The notes: generated by a model from the letters alone, not told the origin. Counted from the stretch's first letter, positions 8,879-17,891 are shown. The stretch is DNA of 64,000 nt from Alcaligenes faecalis (GCF_009497775.1 NZ_CP031012.1:1798001-1862000), one strand, 5' to 3'. A program made the numbers and translations.

Positions 8879-9856
8879 TTACTGCGGCAAAGCCTGTGCG
8901 GCGCTGCTGGACAGACCCACAGGCTGGCCCGTCAGAGCAGGTAATTCGGCCTCGCCCTGATCCAGCCTGGGCAATTGGGCGAACTGCGCTTGAGCCAGGG
9001 CCACAAAGCTGCGCAGGGCCGAGCCAGGATTTGCGTCGGCACGACGGATAAACACGGTTTTTACCCGTGCAACTTCAGGCGGCAATTCGTGGCATTGCAC
9101 TGGCAGGCGCAAGCTGCCGTTCTGGGCGATGGCTTTGGGCAGCAGGGTAATGCCCATGCCCGAGGCCACGCAGGACAGAATGCCGTCCAGTGTGCCCATT
9201 TCCATGATCTGGTTGGGCACCAGTCCGGCCTGATAAAACCAGTGTTCCAGCGTGGAGCGGTAAAAGCAGCCCGTCCTGAACACCAGAACCGTTTGTTGGG
9301 GGATTTTTTCGATCAGGGCGGGCAGGGATTCCACTGCCTTGCTGCTGACCAGTACCAGCTCTTCTTCAAATACTTCTTCTTGAGTCAGGGCCGCGTTTTG
9401 ATGAAAGCCACCGACAAAAGCACCATCGAGCTGATGGGTCTCAATGGCCTTGATCAGTTCGGCCGTGGTGCCGGTTTGCAAGGACAGCTGAACCTGGGGG
9501 TAGCGTTCGCGGTATTGGGTCAGAACCTGGGGCAGACGGATGGCGGCCGTGGTTTCCATGGAGCCCAGACGCAGCAGACCGCTGGGAGTGCCGGTGTCTT
9601 GCAGGGCGGCACGGCTTTCATCGGTCAGCTGCAAGATACGGCGGGCGTAGGTCAGAAAGGTATGGCCAGCCGGAGTCAGCACCACGCCGCTTTTCTGGCG
9701 TATGAACAATTGCTGTTCCAGTTCGGCCTCCAGCTCTTTGACGCGCATGGTGACGTTGGATTGCACGGTGTGCACTTTCTGAGCAGCGGCCGTAAAGCTG
9801 CCATGCTCGGCAACGGCACAAAAAATCCGTAATTGGCGCATTTCCATGTCGGCCAT
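8879..9856 (-). CDS. LysR-family transcriptional regulator
   Basis: 325 residues. The N-terminal winged HTH (about 5-65, FCAVAEHGSFTAAAQ and VQSNVTMRVKELE) precedes a type 2 periplasmic-binding-like effector domain (about 95-295). A polar C-terminal tail of some 25 residues is unusual but not unique. Convergent with the nitronate monooxygenase gene. Its target is not clear: the divergent neighbour upstream is another regulator on the same strand, so it may act elsewhere. Confidence 0.88.
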   Translation of the reverse strand: MADMEMRQLRIFCAVAEHGSFTAAAQKVHTVQSNVTMRVKELEAELEQQLFIRQKSGVVLTPAGHTFLTYARRILQLTDESRAALQDTGTPSGLLRLGSMETTAAIRLPQVLTQYRERYPQVQLSLQTGTTAELIKAIETHQLDGAFVGGFHQNAALTQEEVFEEELVLVSSKAVESLPALIEKIPQQTVLVFRTGCFYRSTLEHWFYQAGLVPNQIMEMGTLDGILSCVASGMGITLLPKAIAQNGSLRLPVQCHELPPEVARVKTVFIRRADANPGSALRSFVALAQAQFAQLPRLDQGEAELPALTGQPVGLSSSAAQALPQ

Positions 9857-9941
9857 CCTATGTCTAAAAGTGATGCTTGAATTTTTATTCCATCACTTTA
9901 TGGCATTCCTAGGCGGTCGTAAAGCGCTTTAGGGCTAGGGC

Positions 9942-10730
9942 TCACAGTTGGTTGCGGTAGTTGGCCGGGGTGTGCCCAAAGCTGCGCCGGAACAGGCTGA
10001 TAAAGGCGCTGGGGCTGGAATAACCCAGATCGTAGGCAATCGTGGCGACCGGCTCCCCGGCTGCCAGCATTTCCAGGGAGCGCATCAGGCGGGCGCGTTG
10101 CCGCCAGGCGGTGAAGTTAAAGCCGGTTTCGGTCACGAAACGGCGGCTTAAGGTGCGCAGGCTGACGGCCGCCCAGTCAGCCCAATGCTCCATGCCTTGA
10201 TTGTTGCTGGGGTCGGCAATCAGGGCGCGGGCAATGCGTTGCAGGCGCGGGTCCTGGGGGAGCGGCAGCCCAAAAGGTTCGATGGGCAGATTGCGGATTT
10301 CATCCAGGATGACGGAGGCGATATGGGCCTGGGCTGGGGGCAAGGGGGCAGCGGGAATCAAATCCCAGGAGCAGGCGCGCAGCACGGCTTCACGCAGCAG
10401 GCCGGAGGTGCGCAAGGTGCAGGCTTGGGAGGGCAGGTCGGCGCAGGCCGCTTCGTCTATATAGACGCTCCAGCCATGAAACGGGCCGTGCGATTGGCCC
10501 GAATGCAGGACATGCGGCGGCAGCCAGACGGCATGGATGGCGGGCACCACCCAAACGGCGTCCTCCACCCCGACGGAAAGCAGGCCACGCAGGGAACCGA
10601 ACAACTGCCCGCGAGCGTGCTGATGGGGGCGCGAGGACAGCTCCGATTCGTGGTTGCCGGTGACGGCGAACAGGACAGGATGCTCGGGGAAGTTCAGAAA
10701 ATCATGCAGACCAATTTTGCGTTTAGGCAT
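9942..10730 (-). CDS. AraC-family regulator with N-terminal cupin
   Basis: 262 residues. A cupin-like sensor (about 20-110, with RPHQHARGQLFG metal or ligand motif and AVWLPPHVLHS) precedes an AraC DNA-binding domain with two helix-turn-helix units (about 165-262). The layout resembles NimR-type regulators, which usually control an adjacent MFS exporter. None is present here. It is divergent from a small gene at 10824, with a TATAGTG-type AT-rich promoter area between them. Confidence 0.85.
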   Translation of the reverse strand: MPKRKIGLHDFLNFPEHPVLFAVTGNHESELSSRPHQHARGQLFGSLRGLLSVGVEDAVWVVPAIHAVWLPPHVLHSGQSHGPFHGWSVYIDEAACADLPSQACTLRTSGLLREAVLRACSWDLIPAAPLPPAQAHIASVILDEIRNLPIEPFGLPLPQDPRLQRIARALIADPSNNQGMEHWADWAAVSLRTLSRRFVTETGFNFTAWRQRARLMRSLEMLAAGEPVATIAYDLGYSSPSAFISLFRRSFGHTPANYRNQL

Positions 10731-10823
10731 GGCGTAATTTTGTTATCTATTGACCGATATAGTGTACAGCTGCCAAAGCCGTTCTGCTTACACTGAAAAC
10801 CTTGATGAATAAAGGAGCGACAC

Positions 10824-11078
10824 ATGCAAGCACATGACATTCTTCCCGATCACGCCAGTGAAGTTCAGATTAATGGCACTGCCATTCGCAAAGGCACGGT
10901 GGGCGCGTTTCTGGCCAATGCAGCGGCCGTGCGCCAGCCTGATGTCCGCGATGCGGAACGACAGCGCGCCTTGAACGATATTGTGGCGGCCTTGCCAGCC
11001 CTGAAAGCGCTGGGCTTGTTTGATGCCCTGGAGATTCGAGATCCCCAATTGCGCGATTTTGTGGAGTCCAGGCTGTGA
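10824..11078 (+). CDS. Small conserved-looking protein of unknown function
   Basis: 84 residues, soluble, no Cys, rich in Ala/Asp/Leu. The N-terminal half (VQINGTAIRKGTVGAFLANA) resembles a short beta-hairpin, and the C-terminal half is helical (ALNDIVAALPALKALGLFDALE). An AAAGGAG ribosome site precedes the ATG by seven bases, and coding bias fits its neighbours, so I believe it is real. I do not recognise the family. It is divergent from the AraC-like gene and may be its target. Confidence 0.6.
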   Translation: MQAHDILPDHASEVQINGTAIRKGTVGAFLANAAAVRQPDVRDAERQRALNDIVAALPALKALGLFDALEIRDPQLRDFVESRL

Positions 11079-11234
11079 TGAGACGTGAAGGCGCAACGGT
11101 TCGTCCGTATTTACTGCGCGACACTGCCTGGTTGTATTTACCCAGCGGTTTGATGCATGCCTTTGGAGGTGTCCCGCATCTGGGCGTGCGCCGCTTCGAT
11201 ATTGGCTGTCTTTATTGATGGCAAGGAGCCGCTC

Positions 11235-11621
11235 ATGCAAGTTGATGATACGCAGTTTCCATTGGTGTTTTTAAGAGAACACAGCGCGCAGCAAACACCG
11301 CAGCAGGCACAGGATCAATTGGAGGCCTTGCTGAATCGGGGCCAACGCTTTGTCTTGTTGACTGACAGAATGGGCGGTGAAGACCATGCCCATGAAGAAA
11401 GCCACGAAGATCGCAAGCAACGTGCCTTGTTCTTCAAGCAGAACAAGCAGCGCTTGAAGGATTTGTGCGCTGGCATGGTGGTGATCAGCAAGGGGCGGGC
11501 CATTCCCGCTGCCGCACGTCTGGCGCAACAGACCTTGGGCCGGGTGCTGGGCCTGCAATTCAGTTTTGTTGTGGATGAGGGCGAAGCACGGCTTGAAGCC
11601 AGCCGTTTGCTGGCCCGCTAA
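11235..11621 (+). CDS. Uncharacterised protein, possibly nucleotide- or stress-related
   Basis: 128 residues from an ATG at 11235 placed six bases after AAGGAG; the frame is open farther upstream but without a ribosome site. The sequence has a charged central stretch (EDHAHEESHEDRKQR) and a mixed alpha/beta C-terminus (GMVVISKGRAIPAAARLAQ, then LGLQFSFVVDEGEAR). It reads like a small Rossmann-type domain in which a loop residue set is replaced by His/Glu, but I cannot assign it. It is closed by a strong terminator at 11674-11700 and may share a transcript with the 84-residue gene upstream. Confidence 0.65.
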   Translation: MQVDDTQFPLVFLREHSAQQTPQQAQDQLEALLNRGQRFVLLTDRMGGEDHAHEESHEDRKQRALFFKQNKQRLKDLCAGMVVISKGRAIPAAARLAQQTLGRVLGLQFSFVVDEGEARLEASRLLAR

Positions 11622-11673
11622 ATCGCAGGCGACACGCTTGCCTGAGAGCTGGAGCAAGTTCAAAGGAGGGACC

Positions 11674-11700
11674 ACAGGCCGTGTGATACGGCCTGTTTTT
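11674..11700 (+). terminator. Rho-independent terminator
   Basis: ACAGGCCG (11674-11681) pairs with CGGCCTGT (11689-11696) around a seven-base loop, followed by TTTTT. It ends the transcript of the 128-residue protein gene. Confidence 0.85.
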
Positions 11701-11782
11701 GCGTGGGCTAAAACAGACAGCGTCAAAGCAGGAGAGGGGCTGGATGCAGATTTTTATTTCCAGTTGCTGATTTATCTATAAA

Positions 11783-11797
11783 ATATACACCGTATAT
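11783..11797. promoter_or_regulatory. Palindromic operator before the DHFR-like/TetR operon
   Basis: ATATACACCGTATAT is an inverted repeat (TATAC-ACC-GTATA) 15 bases before the first ATG, in an AT-rich stretch that would overlap the -10 element. Size and placement suit autorepression by the TetR protein encoded second in the operon. This is inference. Confidence 0.5.
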
Positions 11798-11811
11798 AAA
11801 AAGGGTAAATT

Positions 11812-12348
11812 ATGAGTACAGCACACGTTTTCATCGGAACCAGCCTGGACGGATTCATCGCCAAACCGGATGGCGATATTGCCTGGTTACTGGAGCGCAG
11901 TGATCCTGTGGAAGACCATGGCTATATGGCTTTTATTGCGGACAAGGATGCGGTGGTCATGGGGCGTGGGACCTACGAGAAAGTCCTGACTTTTGAAGCC
12001 TGGCCTTACGAACTGCCTGTCGTGGTCTTATCCAGGCAATTGGCCGACACGCCGGTTCCTGAACATCTGCAAGGCAAAGTCCGTTTCTCCCGGCAAACTC
12101 CCGAGCAGTTGATGGAGCAATTGGCGGCAGAAAACCTCCAGCGTATTTATGTTGACGGCGGCCAGCTTATCCAGTCTTTTTTGCGTGCCGGTTTGGTGCA
12201 GGAGATGATTCTTTCCACCATGCCGGTCCTGATTGGCGAAGGCCGCCGACTGTTTGGCGGTGTGAATCAGGATATGGATTGGCGTTTGCTTTCCAGCCAG
12301 AGCTTTCCCTCCGGTCTGGTGCAATCGCGTTATCAGCTCAAACCATGA
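11812..12348 (+). CDS. Dihydrofolate reductase-family protein (RibD C-terminal-like)
   Basis: 178 residues with the RibD C-terminal/DHFR fold: start VFIGTSLDGFIA, then VVMGRGTYEKVL, then IYVDGGQLIQSFLRAG, and IGEGRRLFGG near the end. Members are NADPH-dependent reductases, many of unknown substrate and distinct from housekeeping folA. Its stop overlaps the TetR start by four bases (ATGA), so the pair forms one translation-coupled unit behind a palindromic operator. It is probably a TetR-controlled stress or drug-response reductase. Confidence 0.85.
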   Translation: MSTAHVFIGTSLDGFIAKPDGDIAWLLERSDPVEDHGYMAFIADKDAVVMGRGTYEKVLTFEAWPYELPVVVLSRQLADTPVPEHLQGKVRFSRQTPEQLMEQLAAENLQRIYVDGGQLIQSFLRAGLVQEMILSTMPVLIGEGRRLFGGVNQDMDWRLLSSQSFPSGLVQSRYQLKP

Positions 12349-12887
12349 GTCGGGGGCGAGGGCGTCCGGCGGGAGGCACCGGCCTGATACTGGACGATAT
12401 TCTGAATGCTGGCCTGGCACTGCTGGACGAGGGTGGCGAGCAAGGCTTGAGCATGCGAGCTCTGGCTTCCCGCCTGGGCGTGACTCCCATGAGTCTGTAC
12501 AACCACGTGCCGGATCGGGCGGGTTTGCTGCGCGCCTTGTCCGACCGGGTGTATGCCCAGGTTCTGCAAGGTCTGGAGGAGCAGGAAGGCTCGGAACTGC
12601 GCCGGATTTTGCTGCGTTATCACCAGGCGGTGAGTCGTCACCCGCATTTGACCATGGCCATCTTCAACGATCCGCAAGCCTTTGCCGGAGTGACACAGGA
12701 GATTACCCAGCGCCTGCGTACCTTGTTGGCCGACTGCACGGCAGAGCCGGAGCTATGGCTGGGCATCTTGATCGACCATGCCCATGGCAGCGGTCTGCCT
12801 GCCTCCATTACGAAAGATGAAGCGGCGCAGCGTGTTTATGAGCTGGCCCTGGATCGTTTGTTGATTGCGCTGAGTGGCGCGGCTTGA
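12345..12887 (+). CDS. TetR-family repressor
   Basis: 180 residues from the ATG at 12345, whose ATGA overlaps the upstream stop. The HTH region (about 15-60) reads ILNAGLALLDEGGEQGLSMR then LGVTPMSLYNHVPDR, a typical TetR_N; the C-terminal part resembles TetR_C of the small-ligand type. An upstream in-frame extension exists but has no ribosome site. It most likely represses its own operon through the palindrome at 11783-11797. Confidence 0.85.
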   Translation: MSRGRGRPAGGTGLILDDILNAGLALLDEGGEQGLSMRALASRLGVTPMSLYNHVPDRAGLLRALSDRVYAQVLQGLEEQEGSELRRILLRYHQAVSRHPHLTMAIFNDPQAFAGVTQEITQRLRTLLADCTAEPELWLGILIDHAHGSGLPASITKDEAAQRVYELALDRLLIALSGAA

Positions 12888-12977
12888 GCCTGATTTGCTT
12901 GGCCAGTCACGATGGCACGGTGATTGAAGCCTTAATATGCTAGTCGAAGGCTGGTTTGTCAGAAAAAGCAGAAACAA

Positions 12978-13010
12978 AGCCCCGGCAAGCGTTGAATACT
13001 TGCCGGGGCT
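12978..13010 (-). terminator. Bidirectional-type terminator between TetR and VOC genes
   Basis: AGCCCCGGCAAG (12978-12989) and CTTGCCGGGGCT (12999-13010) form a perfect 12-bp stem. On the minus strand it is followed by TTGTTTC, which best serves the VOC/GST transcript. Confidence 0.8.
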
Positions 13011-13036
13011 GTTATGCACCTACGTTGCGTACCAAA

Positions 13037-13447
13037 CTAGGCCGCTAGAATCTCGTTAAATTCCAGCACATTCAAATCCGGGTCGCGGATGAAGCAGACC
13101 ATGCGACGGCCATGTCCCATCATCACCGGACCTTCACTGACGCGAATATTCTCCCGCTCCAGCCAGTTCAGCAACTCGTCCATGCTGTCGATGATGAAGG
13201 CGGCATGGGTGTAGCCGGGCCGCTTCACAGGCGCATCAAGCAGCACATTGCCTTCCTCTGCGGCCTGGCCGTTATAGATCAAGTGAATACGCATTCCGTT
13301 GGTGTGAACCAGGCCGCAGGCTTTGGCCTGGGGCGCAAACTCGTCGGGGTCGCGCAGAAAACCCAGCTTGGCGTAAAAGGCTTCGGCAATGTCCAGGTCC
13401 GTTACCCGTATGCCTATATGGTCCAGTTCCAGTTTGTTGAAGTTCAT
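13037..13447 (-). CDS. VOC-family (glyoxalase/dioxygenase fold) protein
   Basis: 136 residues starting MNFNKLELDHIGIRV; the in-frame Met six codons earlier lacks a better ribosome site. Paired beta-alpha-beta units with DHIGIRVTDLD and CFIRDPDLNVLEFNE supply the metal-ligand His and Glu positions expected of VOC proteins. It may isomerise or conjugate reactive aldehydes. It follows a GST gene on the same strand with a 26-bp gap, so a glutathione-linked detoxification operon is likely, controlled by the divergent LysR gene at 14210. Confidence 0.82.
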   Translation of the reverse strand: MNFNKLELDHIGIRVTDLDIAEAFYAKLGFLRDPDEFAPQAKACGLVHTNGMRIHLIYNGQAAEEGNVLLDAPVKRPGYTHAAFIIDSMDELLNWLERENIRVSEGPVMMGHGRRMVCFIRDPDLNVLEFNEILAA

Positions 13448-13473
13448 GATGTGTTTGGGTTCCAAGGGTGTCG

Positions 13474-14088
13474 TCAGGCTTGCAGACCGGCGCGGGTTTT
13501 CTGAAAAGGAATAAAGCCAGGCAAGGCCTCGATCTGGCGCAGCCAGCTTTGAATGCGGGGATAGGCGGACAAATCCACATTGCCTTCGGGGGCGCGTTCT
13601 ACATAGCTGTACAGGGCAATGTCCGCAATCGTGGGATCTTCGGTTCCGGCAATCCAGCGCTGGTCTTTCAGGCTGTGTTCCAGAGTCGCCAAGGTGGCAT
13701 GGGCGTGCGTAATCACTTCTTCGGGATTGAAGCTGGCACCAAACACGGTAACCAATCTAGCCGCACAGGCACCGTAGGCAATCTTGCCCGCCGCCACAGA
13801 CAGCCAGCGCTGTACTTGCGCTTCCTGATACGGATCGCTGGGCAGCCAGTGCGAGGGGCCAATCTTGCGGGCGATATAGACCAGAATTGCCAGCGAGTCG
13901 GCAATGATTCGGCCATCGTCATCCAGCACAGGAATTTCCCCAAAGGCATTCAGGGCCAGAAATTCCGCCCGCTTGTGCGCTTTGGCCGCCATATCGACCT
14001 CGATCAACTCATGGGGCAAACCGCTTAAAGACAGAAACAGGGCGGCGCGATGGGCGTGCCCGGACAGGGCGTAGTGATAGAGCTTCAT
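13474..14088 (-). CDS. Glutathione S-transferase
   Basis: 204 residues. An N-terminal thioredoxin-like domain (about 1-80) includes [20 protein letters not shown], which binds glutathione, and a helical C-terminal domain (about 90-200) includes [13 protein letters not shown]. It conjugates glutathione to electrophiles in the cytosol. It is probably co-transcribed with the VOC gene and divergent from a LysR regulator 121 bp away. Confidence 0.9.
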   Translation of the reverse strand: MKLYHYALSGHAHRAALFLSLSGLPHELIEVDMAAKAHKRAEFLALNAFGEIPVLDDDGRIIADSLAILVYIARKIGPSHWLPSDPYQEAQVQRWLSVAAGKIAYGACAARLVTVFGASFNPEEVITHAHATLATLEHSLKDQRWIAGTEDPTIADIALYSYVERAPEGNVDLSAYPRIQSWLRQIEALPGFIPFQKTRAGLQA

Positions 14089-14209
14089 GGCAGTTCACCA
14101 GTCATAAACAAGAGGTATTCATTCTGCTTTCTATGACAGTGGGAAACAATCGCTTAAAATTGCACTTTATTATTGCGATTCTTGAGGATAGTCTTTGAAG
14201 GCGGGGCGT

Positions 14210-15091
14210 ATGGACAGGCTGAAAACACTACGTACTTTTATCTGTGTCGCAGAGCAGGCCAGCTTTGCCGAGGCCGGGCGGCGCATGAATATGTCGCCCA
14301 CCACGGTGTCGCGCACCATCGCGGCGCTGGAGGCCAGCTTGGGCGTGCAATTGCTGATGCGCACCACGCGCAGCGTGCGGCTGACGGAAGAGGGCAGCCT
14401 GTTTCTGGAGCGCTGCCGGGCGGGTATCGCCCAGATTGATCAGGCCGTGGAAAGCGTGCAGGGGAGCCGTTCCGAACCCAGCGGCACCCTGACAGTCACG
14501 GCCCCGGTCATGTTCGGAAAAATGTATGTAATGCCGGTGGTGCTGGAGTTGTTGCGCCTGCATCCACAACTGCAAATTCGCCTGATTTTGCGCGACAGTC
14601 TGGTGCGATTGGTGGAGGAAGGGATAGATATTGCGGTCCGCATTGCCGACTTGCCGGACAGCTCCTTGCATGTGGTGCCGGTCGGAGAAGTTCGGCGTGT
14701 TTTCAGTGCCAGTCCCGACTATCTGGTGCGTAAAGGCAGACCGGCTTCATTGGCAGACCTGCGGCAGCACGATTTGATTTGGGTCGAGGATGAAGGCGGG
14801 CCGCATCGCGGTTGGGGGCTGGATGAGGTGCGCCGTGCGGGTGGCGTGCCGCGCCTGTCCGTCAGCCATGTGGATGCGGCAATTGCTGCAGCGGTGGCGG
14901 GCCTGGGTGTGTTGCGCACCCTGTCTTATCAGGTGGCGGGCGAGATAGAGGCTGGGGGGCTGGAGCCATTGCTACGTGATGATGATGCGCCGGCCTTGCC
15001 CGTGTCTTTACTGTTTGAAGGCGGGCGCAAACATCATCCCAATGTTCGCGCCTTTATCGAGGCCACCAAGCGTTATATGAAACCCTTCTGA
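14210..15091 (+). CDS. LysR-family regulator, probable controller of the GST-VOC pair
   Basis: 293 residues from ATG 14210 (MDRLKTLRTFICVAEQ); a TTG five codons upstream is less likely. The N-terminal HTH carries FAEAGRRMNMSPTTVSRTIA. The effector domain shows SGTLTVTAPVMFGKMYVMP, the signature of the GcvA/DsdC-like LysR subgroup that regulates divergent detoxification genes. Shares its promoter region with the GST gene, so autoregulated divergent control is likely. Confidence 0.88.
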   Translation: MDRLKTLRTFICVAEQASFAEAGRRMNMSPTTVSRTIAALEASLGVQLLMRTTRSVRLTEEGSLFLERCRAGIAQIDQAVESVQGSRSEPSGTLTVTAPVMFGKMYVMPVVLELLRLHPQLQIRLILRDSLVRLVEEGIDIAVRIADLPDSSLHVVPVGEVRRVFSASPDYLVRKGRPASLADLRQHDLIWVEDEGGPHRGWGLDEVRRAGGVPRLSVSHVDAAIAAAVAGLGVLRTLSYQVAGEIEAGGLEPLLRDDDAPALPVSLLFEGGRKHHPNVRAFIEATKRYMKPF

Positions 15092-15107
15092 TTTCGGGGC
15101 GCGGGGT

Positions 15108-16730
15108 TTAGTCGGCTTGCAGATTCAGCGTGCTATCCAGGTGAATACGTTCAAAGTCTGAAATCAGCACCTGAATACGAATATTCCAGCTGGTCAGATG
15201 CGGTAGCTGGATATTGCTTACCTCCCATTGATCCTGCCGCGTGAGTTCCGCCGGAAAGGTAATGGACTCCACCCCGGCCTGCGGGTTGCTGAAAATCACC
15301 TCTACTTCTTGCGCCTTCAAGGGACTGAAATCCGGCTCGTATAAAGAGACGGTCAGAATGGCCGGGTGCTGTGTTGTAGCCGGGATGTACAGCAAGTCCG
15401 CCATGCCTGCTTCGGTATGGATATGGCTGGAAATGGTGGGGGGGACGAGCTGGGCCAAGGCGCGTGGGGGCGGGGTAAAGCGCCACAAAGCGGCCACGGC
15501 CAGGATCAGCACTACCAACACATATTCCAGACGAACCACACGCCGCAGAGCTTGCCGAGCATCGCTACGCTGTTGCAAGACGGCTTGAGTCAGGCGATAG
15601 CGGTTGTAGGCTCCCAGGCCCAGCAAGAGCAGAACCAGAATCAGCTTGGCACTGAGCACTTGCCCATATCGGCTTTTCCATAGCGAGGCGAGCTGATCGA
15701 ATTGCACGTAGATCAGTGCAGCTCCGCTCAGAATCAGGACCAGCAGGACGGCGGGAATCCAGCGTGAGAACAGCGTCAGCAAGCGGGATTCCTGAGCATG
15801 TTGAAGCGCGTAGGCCAAAGGCAGGAAAGAACCAATCCACAGTGTCACCGTCACGATATGCAGCCAGACACTGGGGCGGGACAGCCAGGCGGGATCGGCC
15901 GTGCTGGCATGGCCGCTGGAAGCCAGAGAAGCGCCCAAAAGAATCAGCGCCAAAGCAGCCAGCCATTTCTGACTAGTTGCGTTTTTTGCTTTCCAGGAGA
16001 GGGCGGCACAGGCCAGGGCTATCCAGCCCAGCAGCACCGCCAAGCCCATCGAGGTGGATGCCGCCGTTTTCCAAGCTGCCGTGCTGAGCAAGGCGGACAA
16101 GGGCAAGTCCAGCGCATCGACACCGACCAGGCCCAGGTTCAGCAATAAGGCGACGGCACCTATAGCCAACATGCGCGGCGCGATACGACTTTGCGGGTTT
16201 GATGCGTCGTTTGATTCTGGAATCAGGGCGCGGTAGATCACCCAGCCTATCCCCGTAAACAGACCCAGATAGCCCAGGAGTCGGGCCAGCCAGATCAGGC
16301 TGTTTCTGACGGGATTGCTGCTGGCACCTTCCACCAGATTAGCGCTGGGCGTGCCAACGGAAAACGTCAGCGTCCCACCTACGGGATGGCCGTCAGCAGA
16401 AATGACTCGCCAGCTCAGCCCATAAGTGCCTTCGGTCTCCATGGGCGGCAAGGCCAGTTCCAGCCGCTGGTCTTGCAGCAGAACGTCCTCCAGTTCTTCG
16501 GAGGAACCATCGGGACGAATCAGCTTCATCAGCAAGGGCGAGACAGACTCATTGAAGCTCAGGCTGGCCGTGCGGGGAGCCTGAGCCAGCACTGTGCCGC
16601 TATCGGGCTTGCTGGCTACCAGAGATGCATGGGCATACAGAACCGGTGCCCAGGCCAGCAACAGCAAGGCAATCAGCAACACGACCAGTGGGTGGCAACA
16701 CGCCTGCCCACGCAGGGTATGCGTTTGCAT
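15108..16730 (-). CDS. CopC-CopD fusion protein (copper binding and transport)
   Basis: 540 residues. After a signal sequence ending at Ala33, the mature N-terminus begins His34, which with Asp113 and His115 (SADGHPVGG) makes the Cu(II) site of CopC. A CopD-like membrane domain with about eight spans follows (about 140-415) and then a C-terminal periplasmic beta domain (about 430-540). It likely binds copper outside and passes it through the inner membrane. Fusions of this kind are known. It is third in a minus-strand copper cluster behind DUF2946 and YcnI genes. Confidence 0.9.
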   Translation of the reverse strand: MQTHTLRGQACCHPLVVLLIALLLLAWAPVLYAHASLVASKPDSGTVLAQAPRTASLSFNESVSPLLMKLIRPDGSSEELEDVLLQDQRLELALPPMETEGTYGLSWRVISADGHPVGGTLTFSVGTPSANLVEGASSNPVRNSLIWLARLLGYLGLFTGIGWVIYRALIPESNDASNPQSRIAPRMLAIGAVALLLNLGLVGVDALDLPLSALLSTAAWKTAASTSMGLAVLLGWIALACAALSWKAKNATSQKWLAALALILLGASLASSGHASTADPAWLSRPSVWLHIVTVTLWIGSFLPLAYALQHAQESRLLTLFSRWIPAVLLVLILSGAALIYVQFDQLASLWKSRYGQVLSAKLILVLLLLGLGAYNRYRLTQAVLQQRSDARQALRRVVRLEYVLVVLILAVAALWRFTPPPRALAQLVPPTISSHIHTEAGMADLLYIPATTQHPAILTVSLYEPDFSPLKAQEVEVIFSNPQAGVESITFPAELTRQDQWEVSNIQLPHLTSWNIRIQVLISDFERIHLDSTLNLQAD

Positions 16731-16777
16731 AAGATCTCCTTCAGGCTGATGCCCAAGGGCACCAGCCGCCTGGGTGT

Positions 16778-17314
16778 TTAAGGCTTGGGCAAGAGTTGCA
16801 GCGCAGGAGCAGGGGCGTCGGAATGGTCAGCCGCTTCCTTGGTGCCCGGAGCTGCTTGATCAATCCAGCGCTCCACGCCTTGCTCGCATTCCTGAACAAC
16901 TGGGAAGTAGAGCGTGCTATTGGGTTTGAGCTCATCGGCCAGGTAGCTGATGAACACGAACTCGTCATAGTGCTCGTCCTGCAAGGGACCGCCAGCCCAG
17001 ACGACTTCCTGAACACCGGAACTGACCTTGGCACCCCAACGCGTATAGGCCTGCTTGTAGTCACCTTTTACCGTTTCCAGCGTCCAGCCTGCTTTGGGTT
17101 GTGGCTTTACACCGACCACACCTTCAGGAATACGGACGCGGATTTTGGTGGTGGCAGAGCCCTTGCAACCATGCGGCACGGACAGAACAGCCTTGTAGCT
17201 GCTGCCTACCGGGGCTTGCTTGGTTTGCAGGGAAACGTGGGCAACAGCGGAAGAGGCGAACAGCACAGCAGCCATGCCCAGAGTGGCACGGAAAGACGTA
17301 GAAGAAATCGACAT
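16778..17314 (-). CDS. YcnI-family copper-binding protein (DUF1775)
   Basis: 178 residues. A signal peptide ends AVA, so the mature protein starts at His26, the copper ligand of YcnI domains. The beta-sandwich shows VPHGCKGSATTKIRVRIPEG and WTLET and a conserved Trp in EVVWAGGPL. YcnI proteins accompany CopC/CopD genes and bind Cu(II) in the periplasm. It lies 47 bp upstream of the CopC-CopD gene on the same strand. Confidence 0.9.
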   Translation of the reverse strand: MSISSTSFRATLGMAAVLFASSAVAHVSLQTKQAPVGSSYKAVLSVPHGCKGSATTKIRVRIPEGVVGVKPQPKAGWTLETVKGDYKQAYTRWGAKVSSGVQEVVWAGGPLQDEHYDEFVFISYLADELKPNSTLYFPVVQECEQGVERWIDQAAPGTKEAADHSDAPAPALQLLPKP

Positions 17315-17366
17315 TGAAAACCTCGGCTAGATAGAAAAAGAGAGACCGTCCAAGGACGGGGACATA

Positions 17367-17792
17367 TCAAGCGAGGGATAAGGGTGGGGCGCGTGAACCT
17401 AAAGGCGGGCCTTGTGCAGGTAGCGGTGGCCGGGTTTGATTGCTCTCGGCCAGTAAAACCGGCCGATACGTGATCAGGCTGATCAGAACTGGGGCGTCCA
17501 GAGTCGGCAACAAGGCGGGGGACGCCGCGATGCCAAAGGGACAATCCTGCTGGTTTTGATGCGTATCGGAATCTGCCTGACCATCCTGGCCGACCAGATC
17601 AATCCAGAGCGTATTGGCTGGATTACCTGCGGTACAGAAGGTAATGGCAAAGCCATTGTCCTGGGTAGAGCGGGTCGGCATATAGCCCGCCGGGACGATA
17701 GCGCGACAGACGTAGGCCAGCAGAGCCAGGCAAAACAGAAGTTGCCAAACTCGGATTTCGCGGAAAACGAAACGGGGACCCAGGGCGCGCAT
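17367..17792 (-). CDS. DUF2946-family protein of the copper cluster
   Basis: 141 residues with one N-terminal hydrophobic helix. RAIVPAGYMP, ITFCT and CPFGIAA are the DUF2946 fingerprints, and the spaced Cys and His residues (including THQNQQDCPF) suggest periplasmic metal binding. Such proteins commonly sit beside copper resistance genes. It is first in the DUF2946-YcnI-CopCD run. I saw no clear CueR or CopR operator upstream. Confidence 0.82.
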   Translation of the reverse strand: MRALGPRFVFREIRVWQLLFCLALLAYVCRAIVPAGYMPTRSTQDNGFAITFCTAGNPANTLWIDLVGQDGQADSDTHQNQQDCPFGIAASPALLPTLDAPVLISLITYRPVLLAESNQTRPPLPAQGPPLGSRAPPLSLA

Positions 17793-17891
17793 GCGGAAAA
17801 GTATATTACAAAAGTGGTGGCCGACTGATGAGGCGTTTGCCAGTTATCTGGCGCCAAATTTTAAGTAGATTTGGATTTAGAGTTTGCTGGT

